Source of the DNA: DATKMK01 sp035541895
GTDB lineage: Bacteria > Desulfobacterota > Binatia > HRBIN30 > JACQVA1
Direction of reading: 5' to 3'
Length of the DNA: 64,000 nt
NCBI GenBank assembly: GCA_035541895.1
Contig: DATKMK010000021.1
Coordinates: 62,001 to 126,000, forward strand
Made by a program: the position numbers and the translations under genes. The notes beneath the pieces were generated by a model. That model was not told where the DNA came from and searched no databases. It worked only from the letters and a program-made list of their open reading frames with translations. The number at the start of each line of letters is the position of its first letter. Position 1 is the stretch's first letter. Positions 1 to 9,434 of the stretch are shown piece after piece.

Positions 1-2
1 CG

Positions 3-401
3 GAGAGCGTGCGCGCGTATGCGCGTCAGGCGCGCGTACCGGGTGTCGCCGTCGTGGTGTCGGATTTCCTGACGGAGCCGCGCCACTACGAATCGGCTTT
101 GCGGACGTTGATCGGGTACGGGTGGACCCTCGGGGTCGTTCGGCTGTTGGGTCCGGGTGAACGCGATCCGTCGCGAGTATTTCGCCGCGCGCGCGTGCGC
201 GACAGCGAAACCGGCGCCGAGCGGATCATCTCGCTGACGCCGGCGAATCGCGCGCGCTACGAGAGCGCGCTGACGGCACATCTCGACGGGCTGCGCACGT
301 GGTGCGCGCAACACGAGGTCTACTTCGCGCTCGTCGACCCCCACAGCGGTCTGGAACATGCACTGTTTCACGATCTCGTGGCGGCCGGCATGGTGCGCTG
401 A
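3..401 (+). CDS. DUF58 domain protein, C-terminal part (cut by left edge)
   Basis: The reading frame is open to the left edge, so this is the last ~132 residues of a longer protein. The visible part resembles the C-terminal half of DUF58 proteins, which have a degenerate von Willebrand-A fold and sit in MoxR/BatA operons. It includes a VVVSDFLTE stretch at the position of a VWA core strand. It is followed after 7 bases by a BatA-like membrane VWA protein and then a second VWA protein, all on the same strand, which is the standard order of these operons (MoxR AAA+ ATPase, DUF58, BatA-type). The MoxR partner would be expected just outside the window. The role of these systems is thought to be chaperone-like assembly or envelope stress tolerance; nothing here gives the client. 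Confidence 0.7.
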   Translation, partial: ESVRAYARQARVPGVAVVVSDFLTEPRHYESALRTLIGYGWTLGVVRLLGPGERDPSRVFRRARVRDSETGAERIISLTPANRARYESALTAHLDGLRTWCAQHEVYFALVDPHSGLEHALFHDLVAAGMVR

Positions 402-408
402 TTGACTC

Positions 409-2295
409 ATGGGGCTGCTGAATCCCGGCGCGCTGGTCTACGCCTCGCTCTACGTCGTGCTGGTGTTGCTGTACCTGTGGGACCGCATCCGCCGGCGAGT
501 CGAGGTGCCGTCGTTGTTGCTCTGGCAGGCCGTCAGTGACGATGCCGTCCAAGCACGTCGATTTCGTCCCGACTGGCTCTTCTTTTTGCAAGCGCTGCTG
601 CTGGCCGCGTTGATCGGCGGACTGGCGCGACCCTACTTGGCGGACGGCCGGCCGGTCGAAGCGGCACGGCGTCACGTCTTCATTCTTGATGTCTCGGCCA
701 GCATGCAAGCGCGCGAGGGCAAGACGACGCGGTTCGCTGCGGCGCTGGCGGCGTTGCGTGACCGGCTGCACGCCTTGCCCACCAACGATGAGATGATGTT
801 GATCACCGCCGCCGCGCGGCCCGAGATCGTCGCCGACTTCACCCGCGACCGTGCGTTGTTGGAGAGCCGGTTGGCGGCGGTGCAGCCCACCGACACCGGC
901 ACGGCGCTCGACCTCGCGTTGGCGCAGGCCGTCGGTGCGCGCGGACGCACGGATGCGCTTACCGACATCGAGGTGTTTTCGGACCTGGCACCGAGCCAAT
1001 TGCCGGCGCGCTGGCGCGACGAAATCGGCAGCGGGCGCATGCGCATGCATCAGTTTGGCGAGACCGACGCCAACCTCGCGATCACCGGGCTGGAGATCTT
1101 TCAGAGCCGCCTTCAGGATCCCCGGGCGGCGCGGGCCTACGTCGTTGTGCAGAATTTTTCGCATCGAGAAGGGCACGGCGGTTTGACCGTGCGGCTCAAC
1201 GAAGCGCCGGTGATGCAAACGGGCTTCAGCGTGCCGCCACGCGATGCGCGCTCATTCCTGGTCCCGAGTTTTCCCGGGCCCGGTCGCGTGGTCGCGCAAC
1301 TCGACGCCGACGATGCGCTTGCCGTCGACAATGTGGCGATGGGGTGGATCCGCCCGCTGTCGACGACGCGCGTCTTGCTCGTCTCGCCCGCCGGTCCGCT
1401 CGTCGACGAGTTGGCCGCGGTCGCGCGGGCGACCGCGGGGCTGCATCTCATCACGATGACTCCCGACGCGTATGGGGGCCGGGCAGAGGATGCTGCCGAC
1501 ATAGTGATCTTCCATCGCTTCGTTCCGGCTTCGGAGCCCACGGTGCCCGCGCTCTACGTCTATCCGCCGCGCGACAACGGGTTGTTCGCGATCTCGGGTG
1601 ACGTGCAGGGCGTCGACGTGTTGGATTGGAATGATCGCCACCAGGCTGTCGCCGGTTTGCGGCCGCTCGCGACCTTGCCGATTCAGCGCGCGCGCGTGAT
1701 CCTGCCCGCGGAGTGGCACGAGCCGCTGCTGTGGTCGCGCACGGCCGAGCGCGAATTCCCCTTGGCTCTCGCCGGTGAACGCAACGGCCGGCGCCTCGCC
1801 TGCCTCACCTTCGACTTGGAATCGGAGCGTCTACTGAGCAGCGATAACATCAACTTTCTACTGTTCTTCCTCAACCTCCTGAGTTGGCTCGCTCCGCAAT
1901 CGACCGACGTGGTGACCGTTTCGACCGGCGCGGTGTTGCCGATTGTGGGCATGCCCCCGGGCCCGGTCCGCGCGATCGATCCGCACGGCGAACCGCTTGA
2001 TCTGGGTGACAGCCGGTCGGCAAGTCTCGAAGTGTTGACCGCGGGTGAATATCGGGTCGGCAACGACGGGACGCAGCGCGTGGTCTACGCCAACTTCGTC
2101 GATCCGACCGAATCGGACATCGGCCGCGCGGCGAAGGAACCGCAACCGGTGTCGAACGCGTCGGCCGCAATTGCCCAACGCACGTGGTCGACGCATTCGC
2201 CCGGCGGCGAGTTCGGCTGGTGGCTCCTGGCGGTCGCGGCGACCCTGTTGTTGGTCGAGTGGTTGCTCGCGATGCGGGTGGCGGAGCGCGGGTGA
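409..2295 (+). CDS. BatA-like membrane protein with VWA domain
   Basis: A 628-residue protein. Two membrane segments lie at the N-terminus (about residues 5-25 and 50-72), as in the aerotolerance-regulator BatA N-terminal domain. A von Willebrand-A domain begins near residue 88, with the metal-site signature DVSAS, and a third membrane segment lies near the C-terminus (about 603-622). The large middle part would be periplasmic. VWA domains of this class bind Mg2+ and mediate protein-protein contacts. The gene lies 7 bases after the DUF58 gene, and its stop codon overlaps the start of the next VWA gene by one base (TGATG), so the three are probably co-translated. It was named from domain order only. 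No enzymatic function is evident. Confidence 0.75.
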   Translation: MGLLNPGALVYASLYVVLVLLYLWDRIRRRVEVPSLLLWQAVSDDAVQARRFRPDWLFFLQALLLAALIGGLARPYLADGRPVEAARRHVFILDVSASMQAREGKTTRFAAALAALRDRLHALPTNDEMMLITAAARPEIVADFTRDRALLESRLAAVQPTDTGTALDLALAQAVGARGRTDALTDIEVFSDLAPSQLPARWRDEIGSGRMRMHQFGETDANLAITGLEIFQSRLQDPRAARAYVVVQNFSHREGHGGLTVRLNEAPVMQTGFSVPPRDARSFLVPSFPGPGRVVAQLDADDALAVDNVAMGWIRPLSTTRVLLVSPAGPLVDELAAVARATAGLHLITMTPDAYGGRAEDAADIVIFHRFVPASEPTVPALYVYPPRDNGLFAISGDVQGVDVLDWNDRHQAVAGLRPLATLPIQRARVILPAEWHEPLLWSRTAEREFPLALAGERNGRRLACLTFDLESERLLSSDNINFLLFFLNLLSWLAPQSTDVVTVSTGAVLPIVGMPPGPVRAIDPHGEPLDLGDSRSASLEVLTAGEYRVGNDGTQRVVYANFVDPTESDIGRAAKEPQPVSNASAAIAQRTWSTHSPGGEFGWWLLAVAATLLLVEWLLAMRVAERG

Positions 2296-4931
2296 TGCAA
2301 GAGCCGACGCTGCAGTATCTGTTCGCCCACCTCGACAGCATGGGGGTGACGTTCCGGCGTCCGACGTTGCTGCTGTTCCTGCTCGCGATTCCCGCGCTGA
2401 TGTACTTCGGCCGGCGGGTGCATCGCGCGGCCACGGCGTTGCGCGTCGCCGCCCTGGTGGCGCTGACGTTGTCGATCGCGGGCTTGGCGTTGACGGCGAT
2501 GTTACCGAGCGACCGGTTATCGGTGGTGGCGGCGGTCGATCTCTCCGATAGTATCGACGAGACGGCGCGCCAGTGGGAGACGCAGTACCTGAACCAATTG
2601 GCCACGGCGTTGGCTCCGGGCGACGAACTGGCCGTCGTCGCGTTCGCGCGAGATGCCACCGTGGTGCGTCCGCCGGCGGCGCCGGCGTCGTTCGAAGGCC
2701 TGCCGCGAACGCTGGCATCAGAGGCCACCGACATTGGCCGCGGCTTGGATGCCGGTTTCGCGCTGTTTGCGCCCGATACCGAGCGGCGGCTGATCTTGCT
2801 CACCGACGGCTTGGAATCGCGCGGCAACACTCGCAGCCGGATCGCGCGCGCGCGCCGAGCGAACGTGCAAGTGTCCGCCGCCGTGCCGCCGCACGCCGTC
2901 CATCGAGATGTTGCGCTCGATCGGCTGATGGTCGCGCCGGTGGTGGCCGACGGAGCGGTCTTTCCGGTGCGCGTGGTCGCGCGCAACTACGCCAAGCCCG
3001 GCCCCGCGTTTCTGACGTTGTACGCCGACGGCGAATCGCTCGGCAGCGAGACCGTCAAACTCGACACCGGGCTCAACACGATCGAGATTCCGTACCGCAT
3101 GACCGGCGCCGGCGGGCATCACCTGCGCGCCGAATTGCGCGCGCCCGACGACGACATCGCCGGCAACAATCGCCGCGACACCGACATCATGGTCGTCGGC
3201 AAGACACGGGCGTTGGTGATGGCAACCGACGCGCACTCGCCGGTGGCGGGGGTGCTGGAACGCAAGGGGATCGAGACAGAGGTCCGGTCGCCGGCCCGCT
3301 TCCCCGATCGCATCGAGGACTTGCTCGCGTTTCACTGCGTCATTCTCGAAGACGTTGTGGCGAGTGGAATGGATGCCAAGCGGCTGGCCATGATTGAACG
3401 ATACGTGCGCGATTTCGGCGGCGGCCTGATCTTCGCCGGCAGCGACCGGTCGTACGGCGATCCCGGCTTCAAGCGCACCGCTCTCGAGTCGTTGTTGCCG
3501 GTGACGCTCGAACCCCGCCGTCCCCAGCATACCGAGCGTGAACCGCTGGCGCTCTACGTTCTCATCGATCGCTCCAACAGCATGGGGTACAACAGTCGCG
3601 TTCGCTACTTGCGTGACGGCGAGAAGTTGCGCTACGCGCGCGAGGCCGCGCTCGCCGTGATTCATCAGCTCAAGGATCATGACCTCGTTGGCGTGATCGC
3701 ATTCGACTCACAGCCGTTCACGCTCGCGCCGCTGCGGGCACTGAAGGACAATCGCCCCGTTCTGGAGGAGACCATCCCGCGCCTGGTGGAAGGTGGCGGC
3801 ACGGATTTCTACGACGCCCTCGACACCGCTCGCGCGCAGTTGATCGACTCCCGCGTGGCGACCAAGCACATCATTCTCCTCACTGACGGGGACACTAATC
3901 GTGCGGCGACGGATCACTATCCGCTGATCGGTGCGATCGCCCAAGCCAACATCAGCATCACCACCATTCGCATCGGCGACGACACCGTGAACCTCGAATT
4001 CCTGCAGGATGTCTCCGCGAAAACCGGCGGCCAGTTCTACCATGTTGAAAACGTCGAAACCTTGCCTGAGCTGATGTTGCGCGACACCAGCGAGCGGTTG
4101 GCCCAGGCACCGCGCGGCGAGCATCACTTCCTGGCCCAGCTCGGCGTGCCGAGTCAGATGATGCACGGGATCACGGCCAAGGAGATTCCCGCGTTGACGG
4201 GCTATGCCTACGCGCGTCTCAAGCCGGGCGCGGAAGCCGCCGTGTTCGTGACCACGCGCGACCGCAAGGATCCGTTGCTTGCCGAGTGGCAGTACGGTCT
4301 CGGCCGCGTCGTCACGTTGACCGCCGGGCTCGACGACGATGCCGAGACGTGGATCGGGTGGCCGGGCTTCGGAAAACTTTGGTCGCAAGTCGTGCACTGG
4401 AGCGTGCGCGACCAGACGCCGTGGGACTACGCGGTGTCGGTGACGCGGCGTGAAGGGCTGACGCGACTCAGCGTGCGTTCGTTCGACGCGAACGAGGACG
4501 CGGTGCTGTTGGCGCGCCTGCACGTCACCGACGACCAAATCCTGGAGGTCCCACTGGTACCCTCCGCGCTGCGACAATTCACCGGCAGACTGCCCACGCT
4601 CGCGGGCGGCCGGTATCCGGTGACGATCATCAAACGCCGCGGCGAGAAGGATGTGCTGGAACACACGGCGGTCGTCGATGTTCCCAACGACGATGAGCCG
4701 TTGAATGAAGAGCGGTTCGCACCCGTCCCGGACACGGCGCTGCTGACGGAGGTGGCCGAGGCGACGGGTGGTAAGCTGAACCCGCCGATTCGTGAGCTGG
4801 TCGCGCGCAAGCCGGGCACCCGCCAGCTCTCCCATTCCCTCGACTATCTCCTGATTCCGCTGGCAATGGCGTTGTTCGTTGCGGACGTCGCCGTGCGCCG
4901 TATGACCCAGCCGCCCAGTGACGTTTGGTGA
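2295..4931 (+). CDS. Large membrane protein with two VWA domains and a glutamine-amidotransferase-like segment
   Basis: 878 residues from the ATG at 2295, which overlaps the previous stop by one base. An in-frame upstream start would lie inside the preceding gene. Two membrane segments (about 18-37 and 45-65) are followed by a first VWA domain with DLSDS (near residue 80). A middle region resembles class-I glutamine-amidotransferase-like folds (about 290-395, with the GGGLIFAGSD motif). A second VWA domain carries DRSNS (about residue 425), and a C-terminal helix lies near 850-870. This VWA/GATase-like/VWA order recurs in MoxR-DUF58-BatA operons of many phyla, where its role is unknown. The large region between the membrane anchors is predicted to be periplasmic. 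No catalytic Cys-His-Glu triad can be recognised, so the amidotransferase fold is probably structural. Confidence 0.72.
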   Translation: MQEPTLQYLFAHLDSMGVTFRRPTLLLFLLAIPALMYFGRRVHRAATALRVAALVALTLSIAGLALTAMLPSDRLSVVAAVDLSDSIDETARQWETQYLNQLATALAPGDELAVVAFARDATVVRPPAAPASFEGLPRTLASEATDIGRGLDAGFALFAPDTERRLILLTDGLESRGNTRSRIARARRANVQVSAAVPPHAVHRDVALDRLMVAPVVADGAVFPVRVVARNYAKPGPAFLTLYADGESLGSETVKLDTGLNTIEIPYRMTGAGGHHLRAELRAPDDDIAGNNRRDTDIMVVGKTRALVMATDAHSPVAGVLERKGIETEVRSPARFPDRIEDLLAFHCVILEDVVASGMDAKRLAMIERYVRDFGGGLIFAGSDRSYGDPGFKRTALESLLPVTLEPRRPQHTEREPLALYVLIDRSNSMGYNSRVRYLRDGEKLRYAREAALAVIHQLKDHDLVGVIAFDSQPFTLAPLRALKDNRPVLEETIPRLVEGGGTDFYDALDTARAQLIDSRVATKHIILLTDGDTNRAATDHYPLIGAIAQANISITTIRIGDDTVNLEFLQDVSAKTGGQFYHVENVETLPELMLRDTSERLAQAPRGEHHFLAQLGVPSQMMHGITAKEIPALTGYAYARLKPGAEAAVFVTTRDRKDPLLAEWQYGLGRVVTLTAGLDDDAETWIGWPGFGKLWSQVVHWSVRDQTPWDYAVSVTRREGLTRLSVRSFDANEDAVLLARLHVTDDQILEVPLVPSALRQFTGRLPTLAGGRYPVTIIKRRGEKDVLEHTAVVDVPNDDEPLNEERFAPVPDTALLTEVAEATGGKLNPPIRELVARKPGTRQLSHSLDYLLIPLAMALFVADVAVRRMTQPPSDVW

Positions 4932-5149
4932 TCGGGCACGCCCGGTTGGTCACCGGAAAAAGATCAAAAAACCCAGTTGCCGGCAGGCCGATGAGGTGGT
5001 AGAAAACGCCCTGATCGCGGTTCCCCCAGTCGACGCTGATGATGAAATCTGACCTCGCCGATATGGTACTGCGCCCTTGCCGGTACTCCCCGGCTTCGAC
5101 CGGCGGCAGCGATTCGCGCCTCAACCACTAACCGATACTGGAGGGTCTC

Positions 5150-5737
5150 GTGCACACCGCTGCTCGCGCTCGTTCCGCTCATTCCGTGCATCCCGCACCG
5201 GACTTCTCCGCCGCCCAAGCCATCGCCGACACGATTCATCAGCGCCTCAATTTCCGCCGCCCGCCGTTTCGGTTCGAGGAATTTCTCTCCGCGCACGACG
5301 CCTACAAGGTCTTCGAAGTTGATTTGCCGTTCGGATTGGACGGGCGTTTGTTCCTCACTCCCGACGGCGAGCAGAAGACGATTCACCTGCGCAAAGACAA
5401 CACGCGGCCGCGTATTCGCTTCACCTTGGCGCATGAAATCATGCACGCGGAGCTGCATTTTGCGCAGGGACAGTTGCAAGATTTGACCGCCTGTCGCACC
5501 GTCGAGCACGCACATGGACAGCGTCCGCTGCTCGAGCGCGAGGCCGACTTCGGTGCGGCCGCGCTGTTGATCCCGTTGTGGATGCTCGATGACGTGCTGC
5601 CTTACCGCCTGCGACACGACTACCCGGACCACGTGGTGCGCGAGATGACCCGCATCTTTCGGGTGAGCGACGGCGCGATGCGGATTCAGCTCAAGCGCTA
5701 CACCGCGCACGCCGGCGAATTTCAGCGTCCGCTGTAA
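5150..5737 (+). CDS. ImmA/IrrE-family metallopeptidase
   Basis: 195 residues from a GTG start preceded by GGAGG with a 5-base spacer. The zincin signature HEIMH is at residues 95-99, with a downstream third-ligand candidate Glu in LLEREADFG (about 130), as in the ImmA/IrrE (COG2856) family. Members such as ImmA cleave phage-type repressors, and IrrE/PprI triggers the Deinococcus radiation response by cleaving DdrO. No helix-turn-helix repressor partner is encoded immediately next to it, unlike most toxin-antitoxin or ICE versions, so it may act on a repressor elsewhere. It is isolated between the VWA operon and larC. Family assignment is firm; substrate is unknown. Confidence 0.82.
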   Translation: MHTAARARSAHSVHPAPDFSAAQAIADTIHQRLNFRRPPFRFEEFLSAHDAYKVFEVDLPFGLDGRLFLTPDGEQKTIHLRKDNTRPRIRFTLAHEIMHAELHFAQGQLQDLTACRTVEHAHGQRPLLEREADFGAAALLIPLWMLDDVLPYRLRHDYPDHVVREMTRIFRVSDGAMRIQLKRYTAHAGEFQRPL

Positions 5738-5804
5738 CGCCAGACCGCCGCGCGTCCGCCGTCGCGCGCTTGGCGAAGCGACGGCAACATCCTAGACTGC
5801 GTTC

Positions 5805-6974
5805 GTGCGCATTCTTTACTTCGACGCTTTCTCCGGCATCAGCGGCGACATGACCGTCGGGGCGCTGCTGGCGCTCGGCGTGCCGATTCGTCGTGTCCGA
5901 GAAGAACTCGGTCGCTTGCCGCTGCGCGGGTATGAGATCGCCGCCGAATCGGTGAAGGTCAACGGAATTGCTGCACAGCACTTCGCGGTTCGCATCGAAC
6001 ACCACGAGCACGCACATCATCACCGCCCCTATCGAGAGATCCGAAGCATGCTCGAACGTGCCGGACTAACCGAATTGATCGCGAGAAACGCCCTGGCTAT
6101 CTTTGCGGCCTTGGCAACCGCCGAAGCGCGGGTCCACGACATCGCGCCGGATGACGTGGAGTTTCACGAAGTCGGTTCCGTCGATGCCATTGTCGACGTG
6201 GTGGCGGCTGCCGCCGGATTCGTCGAGCTGGGCGTCGAAGCCGCCTACGTGTCGCCGTTGCCGTCGGGATCCGGAACGGTCTCCTCGCAGCACGGCATAT
6301 TGCCGGTGCCGGCGCCGGCAACGGTGGAACTGCTGCGCGGCTTTCCTATGCGCACCGGCGACGGGGACGGTGAGCTGGTAACTCCGACCGGGGCGGCAAT
6401 CGTCGCCGCGCTGGCCAAGCCCGGTGCGCCGGCGATGCGCGTCACCAACGTCGGCTACGGCGCCGGAACGCGGCGGCTGAACGATCGCCCCAACGTCTTG
6501 CGTCTGGTCGTCGGGGAAATTGCTTCGCTGCCCAACGCCGACGAGTTGGTGGTGATCGAGACCAACATCGACGATGCGAACCCCGAGTTATACGATCACG
6601 TGATCGAGCGACTGCTCGATGCCGGCGCTCGCGACGTCTACCTGACGCCGGTTCTGATGAAGAAGAACCGACCCGGCGTGCTACTGAGTGTGTTGGGTGC
6701 CGCTCCCGATCGTGAGCGGCTCGCGGCGATCATGCTCAGTGAGTCGACGGCGATCGGGGTGCGGTATCATGCGGTTCACCGCACCACGCTGCCGCGCGAG
6801 GTGCGCGAGGTGATGACCGAATTCGGCGCGGTGAAGGTCAAGTTTGCGCTCGCGCCGGACGGTCGTCACAACATCGCTCCCGAGCATGACGACTGCCGTC
6901 GCATCGCGCGCGAACGGCAGGTCCCGCTGAAGAGCGTGTATCAGGCGGCCATCGCCGCCGCGCTGCGCAAGTGA
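5805..6974 (+). CDS. larC: Nickel pincer cofactor biosynthesis protein LarC
   Basis: 389 residues from a GTG start, full length for LarC (formerly DUF111). LarC performs the last step of nickel-pincer nucleotide synthesis: CTP-dependent insertion of Ni into the pyridinium bis-thiocarboxylate nucleotide used by lactate racemase-type enzymes. The N-terminal YFDAFSGISGDM motif is diagnostic. A His-rich loop (His at 66, 67, 69, 71-73) is typical of the family and is thought to bind nickel. In Lactobacillus the gene needs a programmed frameshift to join LarC1 and LarC2, but here it is one uninterrupted frame. LarB, LarE and any LarA-type racemase are not in the window. It converges on bioD with a gap of 13 bases. 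Confidence 0.93.
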   Translation: MRILYFDAFSGISGDMTVGALLALGVPIRRVREELGRLPLRGYEIAAESVKVNGIAAQHFAVRIEHHEHAHHHRPYREIRSMLERAGLTELIARNALAIFAALATAEARVHDIAPDDVEFHEVGSVDAIVDVVAAAAGFVELGVEAAYVSPLPSGSGTVSSQHGILPVPAPATVELLRGFPMRTGDGDGELVTPTGAAIVAALAKPGAPAMRVTNVGYGAGTRRLNDRPNVLRLVVGEIASLPNADELVVIETNIDDANPELYDHVIERLLDAGARDVYLTPVLMKKNRPGVLLSVLGAAPDRERLAAIMLSESTAIGVRYHAVHRTTLPREVREVMTEFGAVKVKFALAPDGRHNIAPEHDDCRRIARERQVPLKSVYQAAIAAALRK

Positions 6975-6987
6975 GATGGGGAGCACG

Positions 6988-7698
6988 TCAGCCCTGCAGA
7001 CGATCGAGCGCGAGGTGTTCCCGGAAGATGCGCGCGAGACGCGCGCGGTCGGCCGGGGTCTCGCGCACGTCGCCCAGCCACGGAATCACGCCGAGCGGCG
7101 GTCCGAATAACTTGGTGAGCACACTGACGTTGGTCTCGGCGGCGAGGTCGGGCTGCGGCGTGATGGTGTTGATGACGTAGCCGGCAAGACGCAGTCCGTC
7201 GCGCTCGGCGCATCGCATCGTCAATGCGGCGTGATTGACCGCGCCGAGCTTGTTAGCGACGACAATGACGAGCGGCGCGTCGAGCTCCGCACACACGTCG
7301 GCAAACGTTACCCGATCCACCAGCGGAACCAGCAAGCCGCCGGCGCCCTCGACGAGGACGACGGAATGCGCGGCACGCAATCGCTCGCACGCCGCCCGGA
7401 TGACAGAGAGATCGATGCGCTGTCCCGCGCGCTCGGCTGCGACGCTCGGTGCCAACGGCTCGCGAAAGCGGTACGGACAAATCGTCTGCGCCTCGGCTCC
7501 GCACCCCGAAAAGAAGGCGAGGCGGCGGGCGTCGGATGCAAGCAACTGCCCTTCTGCTGCTTCGCAGCCGGTCTCCGCCGGTTTGAGGACGCCGACCGTC
7601 TCGCCGCGTGCGGTCAGCGCCGCGGCAAGCCCGGCGGCGACGGTGGTCTTGCCGACGCCGGTGTCGGTTCCAGTGATGAAGAGAATTCGCGCAGGCAC
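6988..7698 (-). CDS. bioD: Dethiobiotin synthetase
   Basis: 236 residues from a GTG start. BioD carries out ATP-dependent carboxylation and ring closure of 7,8-diaminopelargonic acid to dethiobiotin, the penultimate step of biotin synthesis. The N-terminal P-loop GTDTGVGKT (about residues 9-17) and the KPAETG motif (about 40-45) are characteristic, the latter providing the substrate-binding Lys. The VEGAGGLLVPL segment (about 118-128) is also conserved. It is the last gene of the minus-strand group bioF, bioA, 53-aa protein, bioD. bioB, needed for the final sulfur insertion, and the pimeloyl-ACP genes are absent from the window. Confidence 0.95.
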   Translation of the reverse strand: MPARILFITGTDTGVGKTTVAAGLAAALTARGETVGVLKPAETGCEAAEGQLLASDARRLAFFSGCGAEAQTICPYRFREPLAPSVAAERAGQRIDLSVIRAACERLRAAHSVVLVEGAGGLLVPLVDRVTFADVCAELDAPLVIVVANKLGAVNHAALTMRCAERDGLRLAGYVINTITPQPDLAAETNVSVLTKLFGPPLGVIPWLGDVRETPADRARLARIFREHLALDRLQG

Positions 7699-7756
7699 GC
7701 TCTCGTCCGAGTTGCTGCCTGCTTAGCAGATGCGATGCTGCAACAGAACGGAAGGA

Positions 7757-7918
7757 TTACGCGAACAGGGCAAAGAGAATCAGCCCGATTGCCGCCCACA
7801 ACCCGCCGCTAATGACCGTGCCGGATAGAAAACCGAGCAAGGGGACCCCGGGCGCGCGATCTACGCTCCAAACGTCCAGGCCATCCATCCAATAGGTGCT
7901 ACCGCCACTCGATCTCAT
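7757..7918 (-). CDS. 53-residue hydrophobic protein inside the biotin operon
   Basis: A short frame of 53 codons plus stop, starting at the ATG at 7918-7916. GGAGG precedes it with a 5-base spacer, one of the best ribosome-binding sites in the region. The N-terminal half is polar with three Trp/Tyr-rich residues. The C-terminal ~27 residues form one strongly hydrophobic segment (LLGFLSGTVISGGLW followed by AAIGLILFALFA), consistent with a single tail-anchored membrane helix. It lies between bioA and bioD on the same strand, 145 bases after bioA and 58 before bioD. I recognise no family. The strong Shine-Dalgarno and the coherent membrane segment are the arguments for a real gene. Confidence 0.62.
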   Translation of the reverse strand: MRSSGGSTYWMDGLDVWSVDRAPGVPLLGFLSGTVISGGLWAAIGLILFALFA

Positions 7919-8063
7919 GACAACCTCCGCTTTGCCGAACGAGCAAGGCCTGTGCCGCGAGCCCCTCGCTCCCGTCGTACAAGCACCAGGATGTTGGCGG
8001 CGCCTTCGAGTTTCACCGAAGCGACAAAGCTGGGTTCGAAAATTTGTGAGAGCCGAGAAACCG

Positions 8064-9434
8064 TCAACCGGTGACGTCGATGATCGCGCGCCGGGTCGCG
8101 TCGGTGAGATCGGCGAGTTCGGATTTGCTGATGGTCAGCGGCGGCATCAGGACGATGACGTCGCCGAGCGGGCGGATGATCACGCCGTAGCGACGCGCCT
8201 GCTCAATGATCCGGTGGCCGACGCGGTCGGCCGGCGAGTACGATGTGCGCGATTCGACATCGCGCACGATTTCAATCCCGACCATCAGCCCACACTGGCG
8301 TATGTCGCCCACGTGAGGCAGGGCGGTGAAGTCGCGGGCGAGAATATCCCCGAGGTCGGCCGCGCGCTCCCCGACCCGTTCGAGAACGTGCTCGCGCTCG
8401 AACAATTCGAGATTCGCCGACGCCACCGCGCACGCCAGCGGATTGCCCGTGTAGGTGTGGCCGTGAAAGAAGGTCTTGAACTCATCGTACGGCGCGAGGA
8501 ACGCCGAAAAGATCCCTTCGGTCGCAAGCGTCGCCGCCAGCGGGAGATAGCCGCCGGTGAGTCCCTTGCCGACGCACAGGATATCCGGATCCACCCCGGC
8601 GTGCTCGACGGCGAACATCTTCGCCGTGCGGCCGAAGCCGGTCGCGACCTCGTCGCAGATGAGCAACGTGCCGGTCTCGCGAGTCAGTCGGCGGAGCGCC
8701 GCGAGATAAGCGGGCGGGTGGTTCCACATGCCGGCCGCGCCCTGCATCATCGGCTCGACAATCAGGGCGGCGATTCGTTCGCCGCAGCGCGCAAACAACT
8801 CCTCGGCTTCTCGCACTGCGGCCGCCAGCGCGTCGGCTTCGGACATCCGCCGCTGCCAGCGAAAAATGTGCGGCGGATCGAGCCGCTCGCACGGGAACAA
8901 GAGCGGCTTGAAGTAACGATGAAAGGTCTCCGAATAGCCGATGCTGACGGCACCGAGGGTGTCGCCGTGGTACGACTCGGTCAGCGAAACGAACCGGCTG
9001 CGCTCAGGAGCGCCCTTGATCTGCCAGTATTGGAAGGCGAGCTTGAGGGCAATTTCGACCGCGGTCGCGCCCGCGTCGGAATAGAAGACGCGCGTGAGAC
9101 CCTCGGGCGCCACCGCCGCCAATCGCCGCGCCAACTCGATCGCTGGGACGTTTGATAGACCGAGCATCGTTGTGTGGGCGATCCGATCCACCTGCGCGTG
9201 CAACGCGGCGTCGAGTTCGGCCTTGCGATGACCGTGGACGTTGCACCACAGCGATGACACGCCGTCGAGGTAGCGACGTCCCTGCACGTCGATGAGGTAG
9301 TTGCCTTCGCCGCGCGCGATGATCAGCGGCTCGTGCTCGAGCCAGTCGCGCATCTGAGTGAACGGGTGCCACAGGAACTTGTGATCCCATTCCGCCAACT
9401 CGAAGAATCCAACTGCATCCCGAGTCTGGCTCAT
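8064..9434 (-). CDS. bioA: Adenosylmethionine-8-amino-7-oxononanoate aminotransferase
   Basis: 456 residues. The ATG at 9434 overlaps the bioF stop by four bases (ATGA), so it was chosen over upstream in-frame starts lying inside bioF. BioA is a class-III PLP aminotransferase that transfers the amino group of S-adenosylmethionine to KAPA, giving diaminopelargonate. The N-terminal WHPFTQM motif is typical of BioA. The PLP-site Asp is in LLICDEVATGFGRT, and the Schiff-base Lys is in CVGKGLTGGYLPL. The overlap with bioF suggests translational coupling, and the substrate and product relations of the two enzymes explain the pairing. Confidence 0.96.
   Translation of the reverse strand: MSQTRDAVGFFELAEWDHKFLWHPFTQMRDWLEHEPLIIARGEGNYLIDVQGRRYLDGVSSLWCNVHGHRKAELDAALHAQVDRIAHTTMLGLSNVPAIELARRLAAVAPEGLTRVFYSDAGATAVEIALKLAFQYWQIKGAPERSRFVSLTESYHGDTLGAVSIGYSETFHRYFKPLLFPCERLDPPHIFRWQRRMSEADALAAAVREAEELFARCGERIAALIVEPMMQGAAGMWNHPPAYLAALRRLTRETGTLLICDEVATGFGRTAKMFAVEHAGVDPDILCVGKGLTGGYLPLAATLATEGIFSAFLAPYDEFKTFFHGHTYTGNPLACAVASANLELFEREHVLERVGERAADLGDILARDFTALPHVGDIRQCGLMVGIEIVRDVESRTSYSPADRVGHRIIEQARRYGVIIRPLGDVIVLMPPLTISKSELADLTDATRRAIIDVTG

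Noticed and set aside
5086..5105. Hairpin-like GCCGG...CCGGC before the ImmA gene
   Set aside because: Five-base stem in GC-rich sequence without T-tract; not distinguishable from chance.
8028..8038. GGTTCGAA resembling a tRNA T-loop
   Set aside because: No acceptor or anticodon arm can be folded around it; no tRNA gene seen in the window.
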